Positions 32,201 through 44,200 of a DNA stretch of 64,000 bases are shown piece after piece (position 1 is the stretch's first letter; each line of letters opens with the position of its first letter). The DNA is taken from contig NC_133026.1 in the NCBI RefSeq assembly GCF_048771995.1, positions 152,047,001 to 152,111,000 of the forward strand. Reading direction: 5' to 3'. This stretch comes from Taeniopygia guttata (taxonomy: Eukaryota > Chordata > Aves > Passeriformes > Estrildidae). The notes below the pieces were generated by a model. The model was not told the origin of the DNA, did not search any database, and worked only from the letters and a program-made list of their open reading frames with translations. The position numbers and the translations under genes are program-made.

Positions 32201-35200
32201 TCAACGCACACCTGGTGAGAACCAGTGCCAGCCTGGGCCCTGCTGCAGGGCTGGCCCCTGGGGTCTGCTGGGCTCTTGGGGGGATGTGTGCCCCAGATCC
32301 GCCTTTCTCCACACTGCTGGGCCAGGATCCTTCTCTGCTGCCTCCTCTCCCCTGTCAGAGCCTGGTACCCCTCCCTCAGCTGCTCCAGCTCCATTAGACA
32401 GAGCAGGAGACATCCTTGTCCTGTCCCTTGCCCTGAAACTGTTCCTGTCCCCATCCACATCCCTGTCTTCATCCCCTCTCCCTGTTCACTGCGGCTGTCT
32501 CCCTTGTCCCCTTTCCCTGTCCCCATGCCTGTTCCCTGTCTGCTTTACCTGACCCCTCTACATCCCCATCTCTGTTCCCATCTCCCTCCCTGTTCCCATC
32601 CCCATTCCCATCCCTGTACCTGTCACCCTGCCTGCCCCATCCATATCCTCATCCCTATCCCGATTCCAATCCCTGTCCCCTGTCTGCTTTACCTGACCTG
32701 TTCCCATCCCCATTCCCATCCCCGTTCCCATTCCCGTCTCTGTACCTGTCACCCTGCCTGTCCCATCCACATCCCCATCCCCATCCCTGTACCTTCACCC
32801 TGCCTGCCCCATCCCCATTCCCATTCCCGTCCCTGTACCTGTCACCCTGCCTGCCCCATCCACATTCTCACCCCTATCCCCATTCCAATCCCTGTCCCCT
32901 GTCTGCTTTACCTGACCCATCCCCATCCCTGTTCCCACACCCATCCCTGTACCTGTCACCCTGCCTGTCCCATCCACATCCCCATCCCCGTCCCTGTACC
33001 TGTCACCCTGCCTGCCCCATCCACATCCTCACCCCATCCCCATTCCACTCCCTGTCCCCTGTCTGCTTTACCTGACCCATCCCCATCCCCGTTCCCATCC
33101 CTGTACCTTCACCCTGCCTGTCCCATCCCCATTCCCATCCCCGTTCCCTGTACCTGTCACCCTGCCATCCCTGTTCCCATCCCCATTCCCATCCCTGTAC
33201 CTTCACCCTGCCTGCCCCATCCCTGTTTCCATCCCCATCCCTGTACCTGTCACCCTGCCTGTCCCATCCCCGTTCCCATCCCTGTTCCCATCCCCATCCC
33301 TGTACCTTCACCCTGCCTGTCCCATCCACATCCTCACCCCATCCCCATTCCAATCCCTGTCCCCTGTCTGCTTTACCTGACCCATCACCATCCCTGTTCC
33401 CATCCCTGTACCTGTCACCCTGCCTGCCCCATCCACATCCCCACTCCATCCCCATTCCCCTCCCTGTCCCGGCCCATCCTGCGCGCCGTGCCGGTGCTGA
33501 CGCCGGTGCCGTGGCGGGTGTCCCGGTGTCCCGGCAGGAGCTGTGCCGGGAGCTGGAGGCGCGGGCCGTGACCTACCGGGGGCTGCGGGAGCGGCTGCAG
33601 CGGCTGCTGGAGTCGTGCCGCGCCGGCCGGCCCTGCAGCACCGAGCACAGCCTGCGGCTCCTGGAGCACAAGTGGGAGAGCGTCCAGGCCGAGGCCCAGG
33701 AGCGGAAGGTGTGCGGGGTGCTGGGGGGCTGTGACCCCCGGGGGGCTCCCCGTGCCCGGACCGGCTCAGGAGCGGCGGGAGCCCCGTCCCCACCGGTACC
33801 CACCGCTGCCCGCAGGAGCGCCTGGCCGAGGGGCTGACGGTCACCACCGAGTTCCACGGCTCCGCGCAGGAGCTGCTGCGCTGGGTGGCCCACGCCGAGG
33901 AGCTGCTGGGGTCCCCCGCGCCCCCCAGCTTCGTGCTGGACACCGTCACCGCCCAGATCCAGGAGCACAAGGCAAGAGCCGGCGGGGTGCCCTCGGGGCC
34001 GCTTTGTGGAGCTGGGGTTCGCCCTCGGGGCCGCTTTGTGGAGCTGGGGTTCGCCCTCGGGGCCGCTTTGTGGAGCTGGGGCTCGCCCTCGGGGCCGCTT
34101 TGTGGAGCTGGGGTTCACCCTCGGGGCCGGTTTGTGGAGCTGGGGTTCGCCCTCGGGGCCGCTTTGTGGAGCTGGGGTTCGCCCTCGGGGCCGGTTTGTG
34201 GAGCTGGGGTTCACCCTCGGGGCCGGTTTGTGGAGCTGGGGTTCGCCCTCGGGGAGGTTTGTGGAGCTGGGGTTCGCCCTCGGGGCAGGTTTGTGGAGCT
34301 GGGGTTCGCCCGAGGGGCTGGTTTGTGGAGCTGGGGTTCGCCCTCGGGGCCGGTTTGTGGAGCTGGGGTTCGCTCTCGGGGGAGGTTTGTGGAGCTGGGG
34401 TTCGCCCGAGGGGCAGGTTTGTGGAGCTGGGGTTCGCCCGAGGGGTCCCGCGTGGCACCTGCGGGGTGCTGGGGCACGTGGGGTGCCCGTGGCAGGCGAC
34501 ACGCGTGTCCCCACGGCAGCGGAGCGAGGCGCTCCTGCCCCATCCCAGCCCGTGCCCGCTGCTCCGCGTCCCGTCCTGGCACGGGCTGTGCCCGGGGGCT
34601 CCTCGCCCACCCCAGGACCCTCAGCTGCCCCGTCCCGCAGGCCCTGGTGAAGGAGGCGAACGCCCACGGGGAGAAGCTGGGCGCGCTGGAGGCCGTGGCG
34701 GCGCGGCTGAAGGATTTCAGTCGGAAGCAGGACGGGGCCGTCATCCAGAACCTGGTGCTGGCGGCCCGGGAGCGGCTGGGCAAGGTCCTGCAGCGGGCGG
34801 CCGAGCGCGGGGCCGTGCTGGAGGAGGCCCGAAAACGCAGCAAGCAGGTACCGGACACAGCCCCGGGCTGGGGAGGGGGTCTGCCCCTTGCTCTGCTTTG
34901 GACACGGGCCTGGAGGGACAGGACAAGGGGGAATGTGTTGGTGAGATTGTCGCGGGAAACAAGCTTCATGCTATCATGATCAACAAGTTTCAGTTTATTG
35001 GAGTTGATTACAGTTTCTTTATACAAGCACTAATTAGTTCATACCTATTGCAAAAGCAAAGCTCAGGATTGGTTACCCTTCTATTAACACATATATCTCT
35101 TTGCGATAAGCCTTGCAGTTACTGTTTCTTTATACTTGATTACTTTTCTGCATATTAAGTAATATTTCATTTTTAACGAGACACCTGTATGCTCAGGGTT

Positions 35201-38200
35201 GTTGGGAGATATCTGTTTCTCAAGGTTGTTAGGAGACATCTGTTTCTCAAGGGCATCGTTTTCATGCTACAAGTTCCGTATTCTCACACTCCCATCAACT
35301 TAATTTTTTCATGTCCCTTGCTGCGCAGCTATTCTTTAGCTAAACTCTCGACAGGAATGGCTTCCCACTCCCAGAGGGCAGGGTTGGATGGGATCTTGGG
35401 GAGAATTCTTCCCTGTGAGGGGGGTTCCACGGAGAAGCTGTGGCTGCCCCATCCTCGGATGTGTCCAAGGCCAGGCTGGACGGGGTTTGGAGCAAGCTGG
35501 GCTAGTGGCAGGTGTCCCTGCCCATGGCAGGGGGGTGGAACTGTGTGTGCTTTAAGGTCCTTCCAACCCAAACCGTGCCGGGACTGTTGATTCCTGCCGT
35601 GGGTCCTCCCTGGAAGGGACCACGCGGCTCCGGTGTTGCCCATGGTGGTGCCCAGGCCTGCCACTCCCTTGTTTGGAGCCCCAGATCTGCTCTAGCCCCC
35701 CAGTTCCCTGCGGCCCCCACAGCCCTGCCCTCCCCTGCAGTTCAGCGAGTCCCGGCGGCTGCTTCTGGACTGGATGGACGAGGTGGAGCAGAGCCTGGAG
35801 GTGCCGCAGGACGCTGCCACCAGCCAGGAGGAGATCAAGTGCCAGCTGGCTGAGCACAAGGTGGGGCTGCCCCGCTCCTTGGCATGGGGGGTGCAGAACT
35901 GGGGTGCTGGGGGCTGCAGAGGGGGATCCCCAGCTCCCAGGGAGGTTCTGGGAGCTGCAGAGGGGGGATCCCCAGCTCCCAGGGAGGTTGTGGGGGCTGC
36001 AGAGGGGGGATCCCCAGCTCCCAGGGAGGTTCTGGGGGGCTGCAGAGGGGGGATCCCCAGCTCCCAGGGAGGTTGTGGGGGCTGCAGAAGGGGGGATCCC
36101 CAGCTCCCAGGGAGGTTGTGGGGGCTGCAGAGGGGGGATCCCCAGCTCCCAGGGGGAACACCCGTGCCAGGGGGTTTGGACAACTCCCCAGGGCGATCCT
36201 GCAGAGTTGGGAGATCCGGGGGGGGGAGTGCTGGGCCAAGGGATACTGGGCGTGTCGGGCATCCCAACTGCCCTTAGGGGAGGAGGGGGTCTCCCCCCAT
36301 AGCTGGGGGACCCAGCACCCAGCTGTGGGGTGCGTGGGTCCCCGCAGGCATTCCAGAAGGTGCTGCGGGCGAAGCGGCCGGTGTACGAGGCGACGCTGCG
36401 GAGCGGGCGGGCGCTGCGGGAGGGGGCACGGCTGCCCCAGGACCTGCAGCCGCTGGAGGAGCTGCTGGGGGAGCTGAAGGAGCGCTGGGATGCGCTGTGC
36501 AGCCACGCCGCAGAGAGGTGGGGAGGCACGGAGGAACTGGGATGGCGTGGGAATGAGATATGGGTGGGATGGGATGGGTTGGGATGGGGATGGGATGCAG
36601 GTGGGATGGGAATAGGGATGGAAATGGTGCCCCCAGCACTGCTGTGAGGGTTTGGGGTGCACAGGAAGACTCTGCCCACTGCTGTGAGGATTTGGGGTGC
36701 ACAGGAACACTGTGCCCACTGCTGTGAGGGTTTGGGGTGCACAGGAACCCTGTACCCACTGTGAGGGACTATTTGTTTCTCTGATGTGGCCCTTCTGTAA
36801 TTCTTCTTTGACCAGTTGTTTGAGGGAACTCAGTTTCTTCTTCTCCAGGGGCCACTGACTCACCCAGACAGGATTGTTAGTTTTCCATGGCAGCTTCAGG
36901 GTGACAAGTGCTGTCATAGCCCCTTTCAAAAATCCACTTCCAGCTGTGGCACGATCTGTTCTCTGCTCGCTGTGCAGGTCCCAGGCGGGCACATGGAACT
37001 GCCCTTCCTCCCTGAGCATCGTGCCCTGGGATCCCATTCCCAGCATTGCTGGGCTCTGCCCTTGGGGTGCAGCTGGGCCCCATCCTTGTCCGTTATAGTG
37101 CTGCCAGGACCTGTCCCTGTCCTCAATGGCACTGCCAGGACCTGTCCCAGTTCATTATGGCACTGCCATGACCTGTCCCTGTCCATAATGGCAATGCCAG
37201 GACCCGTCCCTGTCCATAATGGCACTGCCAGGACCTGTTCCTGTCCATTATGGCACCTCCAGGACCAGTCCCTGTCCATAATGGCACTGCCAGGACCTGT
37301 CCCTGTCCATTATGGCACCTCCAGGACCTGTCCCTGTCCATAATGGCACTGCCAGGACCTGTCCCAGTCAAAATGGCACTGCCAGGACCTGTCCCAGTTC
37401 CATAATAGCACTGCCAGGACCTGTCCCAGTCCACAATGGCACGGCCAGGACATGTCCCTGTCCATTATGGCACTGCCAGGACCTGTCGCTGTCCATTATG
37501 GCACTGCCAGGACCTGTCCCGGTTTCACAATAGCACTGCCAGGACCTGTCCCAGTCCATTATGGCACTGCCAGGACCTGTCCCAGTTCCATAATGGCACT
37601 GCCAGGACCTGTCCCAGTCCATTATGGCACTACCAGAACCTTTCCCTGTCCATAATGGCACTGCCATGACCTGTCCCAGTCCATAATGGCACGGCCAGGA
37701 CCTGTCCCTGTCCATTATGGCACCTCCAGGACCTGTCCCTGTCCATAATGGCGCTGCCAGGACCTGTCCCTGTCCATAATGGCACTGCCAGGACCTGTCC
37801 CTGTCCATAATGGCGCTGCCAGAACCTGTCCCAGTTCCATAATGGCACCACCATGACCTGTCCCAGTCCATAACAACACTGCCAGGACATGTCCCAGTCC
37901 ATAACAACACTGCCAGGACCTGTCCCAGTCAAAATGGCACTGCAAGGACCTGTCCCAGTCCATTATGGTGCTACCAGAATCTGTCCCTGTCCATAATGGC
38001 ACTGCCAGGACCCATCCATGTCCATAATGGCACTGCCAGCTCCATGGATGACCCATGGGTGACCCATGGGGTGCCTCCATGAGATGATCCATAGGGTGCC
38101 TCCATAGGGTGGCCCCATGGGTGACCCATGGCGGCTGCTGCAGCGTGTCCCGTGCCCCGGCAGGCAGCACAAGCTGGAGGAGAGCCTGCTCTTCTCGGGC

Positions 38201-41200
38201 AAGTTCACGGACGCGCTGCAGGCGCTCATGGACTGGCTGTACCGCGCCGAGCCGCAGCTCAGTGAGGACGTGCCCGTCGGAGGGGACCGCGACCTGGTCG
38301 GGGACCTCGTGGACAAGCACAAGGTGAGTGACCTGGGCCTGCCGGACCCCAGGAAACCGCGGGCAGTGCCCTCCCTCCCTCCCTCCCTCCCTCTGGGGCA
38401 GGACGGGGCATTGCCCACTGGGGTGACCCCTGCTTGTGCCCCTCACCTGGTACTGGGGATCCCACCTGCCCCAGAGCTGGGAAGGGTTTGGGGTGCAGGA
38501 GAGCCCTGTGCCCACTGCTGTGAGGGTTTGGGGTGCACAGGAACCCCGTGCCCATTTCTGTGAGGGTTTGGGGTGCAGGAGAGCCCTGTGCCCACTGCTG
38601 TGAGGGTTTGGGGTGCACAGGAGCCCTGTGCCCACTGCTGTGAGGGTTTGGGGTGCACAGGAACCCTGTGCTCACTGCTGTGAGGGTTTGGGGTGCACAG
38701 GAACCCTGTGCTCACTGCTGTGAGGGTTTGGGGTGCAGGGGAGCCCTGTGCCCACTGCTGTGAGGGTTTGGGGTGCAGGGGAGCCCTGTGCCCACTGCTG
38801 TGAGGGTTTGGGGCGCACAGGAACCCTGTGCTCACTGCTGTGAGGGTTTGGGGTGCAGGAGAGCCCTGTGCTCACTGCTGTGAGGGTTTGGGGTGCAGGA
38901 GAGACCTGTGCCCACTGATGTGAGGATTTGGGGTGCACAGGAACCCTGTGCTCACTGCTGTGAGTGTTTGGGGTGCACAGGAACCCTGTGCCCACTGCTG
39001 TGAGGGTTTGGGGTGCAGGAGAGCCCTGTGCCCATTTCTGCAAGGGTTTGGGGTGCAGGAGAGCCCTGTACCCACTGCTGTGAGGGTTTGGGGTGCAGGA
39101 GAGCCCTGTGCTCACTCTGTGAGGGTTTGGGGTACACAGGAACCCTGTGCCCACTGCTGTGAGGGTTTGGGGTGGTGCAGGAGAGCCCTGTGCCCATTTC
39201 TGAAGGGTTTGGGGTGCACAGGAACCCTGTGCCCACTGCTGTGAGGGTTTGGGGTGCACAGGAACCCTGTGCCCACTGCTGTGAGGGTTTGGGGTGCAGG
39301 GTAACCCTGTGCCCACTGCTGTGAGGGTTTGGGGTGCACAGAAACCCTGTGCCCACTGCTGTGAGGGTTTGGGGTGCACAGGAACCCTGTGCTCACTGCT
39401 GTGAGGGTTTGGGGTGCACAGGAACCCTGTGCCCACTGCTGTGAGGGTTTGGGGTGCACAGGAACCCTGTGCCAACCTCTGTGAGGGTTTGGGGTGCAGG
39501 AGAGCCCTGTGCCCACTTCTGTGAGGGTTTGGGGTGCACAGGAATCCTGTGCCCACTGCTGTGAGAGTTTGGGGTGCAGGAGAGCCCTGTGCCCACTGCT
39601 GTGAGGGTTTGGGGTGCAGGAGAACTCTGTGCCCACCTCTGTGAGGGTTTGGGGTGGTGCAGGAGAGCCCTGTGCCCATTTCTGAAGGGTTTGGGGTGCA
39701 GGGGAGCCCCGCTCAGCCGTGGGGTCCCTGTCCCACCCTCCTGCCCTCCCTGCCAGGTGTTCCAGAAGGAGCTGGGCAAGCGTGCCAGCTGCATCAAGAC
39801 GCTGAAGCGCTCGGTGCGGGACCTGACGCGCGGCAGCAGCAGTGTGGACTCGCAGTGGCTGCAGCGGCAGGTGGAGGAGCTCAGCACCCGCTGGGACCTG
39901 GTCTGCAAACTCTCCCTGTCCAAGCAGGCCCGGCTGGAGGCTGCGCTGCGGCAGGTGAGGCCTGGGCTGGGCTGGGGGGGCAACTGGGGAGCCCCCGGTT
40001 TGGGGTCTGCAGCTGGGGAACCCCCAGTTTGGGGTCTGCAGCAGCGGATCCCCGGTTTGGGATCTGCAGCAGGGGAACCCCAGTTTGGGGTCTGAAGCAG
40101 GGGATCCCCGTTTTGGGGTCTGCAGCAGGGAACCCCTGAGTCGGGGTCTGCAGCAGGGAACCCCTGGGTTGGGGTCTGCAGCAAGGGAACCCCGGGCTGG
40201 GGTCTGCAGCAGGGGATCCCCGTTTTGGGGTCTGCAGCTGGAGCACCCGTGTCAGGAGGCTGAGATGCACGTGGGGATGTGGGGTGCTCGGCTGGGCGGT
40301 GGCCGTGCTTTGGGGGGGTCTCTGTGGGGTGGTGGGTGGCCGTGTTGTAGGGGGTGCTGTGTGGGGTGCTCGGGTGGTGGGTGACCATGTTTTTGGGGGT
40401 CGCTGTGGGGTGGTGGGTGGCTGTGTTTTGGGGGTGGTCTGTGGGTGGCCATGCTTTGGGGGGTGCTCAGGTGGTGGGTGGCTGTGCTTTGGGGGGTGCT
40501 CTGTGGGTGGCTGTGCTTTGCGGGGTGCTGTGTGGGGTGCTTGGGTGGTGGGTGGCCGTGTTTTGGGGGTGCTCTGTGGGTGGCTGTGCTTTAGGGGTGC
40601 TCTGTGGGTGGCTGTGCTTTGGGGGTGCTCTGTGGGTGGCTGTGCACACTTCCAGGGTGCTCCATGGGCTGCCCAGGCTTGGCGGGTGGCCGTACATTTG
40701 GGGTTTGTTTCTGGGCTACCTGGGCGGTTTGGGGCTCTCTGTGGGGTGCCTGGGCTCGGGGTGTGGGGCTGTGGGGTTCTGTCGCAAGGTGCCGTGGCCA
40801 GCTGCCAGGCTGGGTGCCTGTTACAGGTGTGAGTCCGTGCAGAGCGCCCGGGGCGGGTGGCTGGGTGGCACAGGGAGGTACTGGAGGGTCAGAGGAAATT
40901 GGGTCCTGGTGTAGTGAAACGTGGACGAAAAACCAAAACCCCACAATTCCTATAAAGATCTGTAGGGACGCTGTGTTTGTCACAGCATGTGAGGGATCGT
41001 TCCCCTTCAGAGGACATGCGTGCCCCTGAGGACTCCTGATATTTTCATATTACTCCTTACTAATTTACATATGCATGGAATGTCACAATAGCTTTATGCA
41101 TATTCATTCTGCTGATTTTGTGTTACACTAACAGCTAGTTACACTTGTACTCAGTTTTTTGTCAGAAAGTATAGAAAGAACACCTGGGTCACTTTGCCTT

Positions 41201-44200
41201 GTCTGTTTCAAGATTCGAGGAGTCTTTCTTATCTTTTCTCTCTTCAGCTTGGAAATTTGCATTCTTTCTCCTCAGCTGGGGCAGTTTTACCAGTGTTGCA
41301 AAGTTACCAGACTAAACAGCGTATTTTACTTATGCTAGCAAGCTCAAAGCAGCAGATTTCACCTAAATCCAAACGGATTTCTACCTTGTTGGATTCTCAC
41401 TCTTAGTAGAGCTGGGTGAGGGGTCTCCCCTCGATCCCGCTGTGGGGTTGGAGCGGGGCTGGCAGCAGCTCTCCCTTGTGCCAGGGCCTTGCCCACCCAG
41501 CAGGGCTCAGGGTCTGCCCGGGACGTTCAGGGGCTGGGGGCTCAGGGGCTGGGGGCTCAGGGGCTGGGGGCTCAGGGGCTGGGGGCTGGGGCTGCAGGGT
41601 GGGCGCTGAGCAGGTCCCCACTGTGCTGGCAGGCGGAGGAGTTCCACACCCTGGTGCACTCCTTCCTGGGGCGCCTGACCGAGTCGGAGAAGACCCTCAA
41701 GTACGGAGTGTTCCCCGAGGAGGAGGCGGCTGTGCAGGAGTGCCAGGCCCAGCTGCAGGTGGGTGCCAGCCCCTGCCAGCCCCCACCAAAGGTTGGCTCC
41801 AGCTTTGCCCCAGAACCTCCATCCCTGGGGTCAGCCGGCCCCTGCTGGGCTGTGGTGGGCAGACGTGGGATGCTGGGTGCCACCACTGAGAGGTTCAGGA
41901 TGTTGAGTGCCACCACACCAAGAGCACGGGGTCTGGGGCCCCCAAAGCCCTGAGGTGGGGAGATTTGGGCACCGCCACCCCAATCCAGCAGTCCCTGTGC
42001 TGCAGGGGGGTGTGATGGTGTGTGGAGGGCTGAGACCTGACAGTGCCGTGGTCCTTGTCCCCCCAGGAGCTGATGCAGTCCTTGCAGTGCCAGCAGCTGG
42101 AGCTGGAGTGCATCACCTCGCTGGGGGAGGAGATCCTCACCACCTGCCACCCCGACTCCATCATCACCATCAAATCCTGGGTCACAGTCGCCAAGAGCCG
42201 CTTCCAGGAGGTGAGATGAGACAGGTGCCCCGTTCCCATCCCTGCCCGGGGGAGCAGAGTGGCACCTGCACGTGGGGAAAGCACAGCCCCATACCTGTCC
42301 CACAACCCCACACCTCTCCTACCACCAGGGACTGCCAGGTGCAGCCCCCCCCAGCCAGAGCATTGCAGGATCTGGGGGTGCTCAGCCCCAGAGGGTCTTG
42401 GCCTTGCCAGTGTCACCCCCTGCTCCCCCATCCTGTGGCCTCACGGGGTCACCTGGGGCCTCCGCAGCCCCCTTGGATGGTGGTGGCTCATTCCTGTGCC
42501 ACGGCAGCCACCACACAGCCGGGGCAGGGAAACCTGGGAGCAGTGTCCTAGGGACCCTCACCCCAGACCACGCTCCCACAGTGGCCCAGAGCCTCCCTGG
42601 GTTGCTCAGGATTCTCAGGTTAGAGGCTCCTGGCATTCCTGGGACTGGTCTGGCAAGTTCAGCCCATCCCACACAAAGCCCTCATTGAGCAGAGACCTGC
42701 AGGATCTGCTCTGGATCTGCCCTGTGGGGTGACATCCCTGTGCCCCCCACTGCCCCCTGGCTCCCGGTGCTGACTTGTTCCCCCCAAAGCAATGGCCCTG
42801 TGCCATTGGGGTCCGCAGCGGGGTGACATCCCTGTGCCCCCCATGCCCCTCTGCCCCCTGGCTCCCGGTGCTGACTCGTTCCCCCAAAGCAATGGCCCTG
42901 TGGCATTGGGGTCCGCAGTGGGTGACATCCCTGTGCCCCCTATGCCCCCTGGCTCCTGGTGCTGACTTGTTCCCCCCAAAGCAATGGACGGTGGCATTGG
43001 GGTCCGCAGTGGGGTGACATCCCTGTGCCCCCCATGCCCTATGCCCTCTGGCTCCCGGTGCTGACTCGTTCCCCCAGAGCAATGGCCCGGTGGCATTGGG
43101 GTTCACAGTGGGGTGACATCCCTGTGCCCCCTATGTCCCCTGGCTCCCGGTGCTGACTCGTTCCCCCCAAAGCAATGGCCTGGTGGCATTGGGGTCCGCA
43201 GTGGGGTGACATCCCTGTGCCCCACGGGCTGTGCTGCCCTGCAGGTGCTGAGCTGGGCGCAGCAGCAGGGCGAGCGGCTGCGGGCACAGGCGGCCGCGCT
43301 GGCGGCCGAGCGGGAGGAGACGGAGCAGCTGCTGGACTGGATCACGGCGGCCGAAGAAGCGCTGGGGCTGCGGGACCAGGAGCCGCTGCCAGAAGAGGCC
43401 GAGCCGCTGGAGGAGCTCAGCGCCCAGCACGCGGTGAGGGACCCCCAGCCCGGCTCTCCCTGTGCCCCTGGCACACCCCGCGCCGCCCCGGGCCAGCCCC
43501 TGGCCGGACCGGGGGGCTCTGGGGAGCGCTGGGCTCGTGGGTGGTGCTCGCTTTCGAATTGTGCTGTCCAAGCCCACCGTGTGTGCTGGTTCGGGAGGGG
43601 ACAGCGGGACTGCAGTCCCCGGGGCTGGGGAGCAGGGGGGTGTGGAGCACCGAGGGGGTGTGGAACACGGGGGTCTGTGGAACACGGGGGTCTGTGGAAC
43701 ACGGGGGTCTGTGGAGCACCGAGGGGGTGTGGAACACAGGGAGGGATGTGGAGCACAGGGAGGGATGTGGAGCACAGGGAGGGATGTGGAGCACGGAGGG
43801 GGTGTGGAACACGGGGGTCTGTGGAGCACCGGGGTCTGTGGAGCACAGGGAGGGATGTGGAATATGGGGGTCTGTGGAGCACAGGGAGGGATGTGGAACA
43901 CGAGCGTCTGTGGAGCACAGGGAGGGATGTGGTGAACGGAGGGGATGTGGAACACAGGGGTCTGTGGAGCGCAGGGAGGGATGTGGAACACGGGGGTCTG
44001 TGGAGCACAGGGAGGATATGGAGCACGGGTGGGGCTGTGGAGCACCGAGGGGATGTGGAACACGGGGGTCTGTGGAGCACAGGGGGGATATGGAGCACGG
44101 GTGGGGCTGTGCAGCACGGGGGGCTGTAGAGAACGGAGGGGATGTGGAGCACGGAGGGGATGTGGAGCACCGAGGGGGTGTGGAGAACAGGAGGGCTGTG

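Noticed and set aside
38672..39679. Minus-strand repetitive frame ([11 protein letters not shown] type) over 1 kb
   Set aside because: Pure translation of the 40-bp satellite.
38475..39715. CRISPR-like regularly spaced repeats
   Set aside because: Contiguous tandem copies without unique spacers in an animal intron; a minisatellite.
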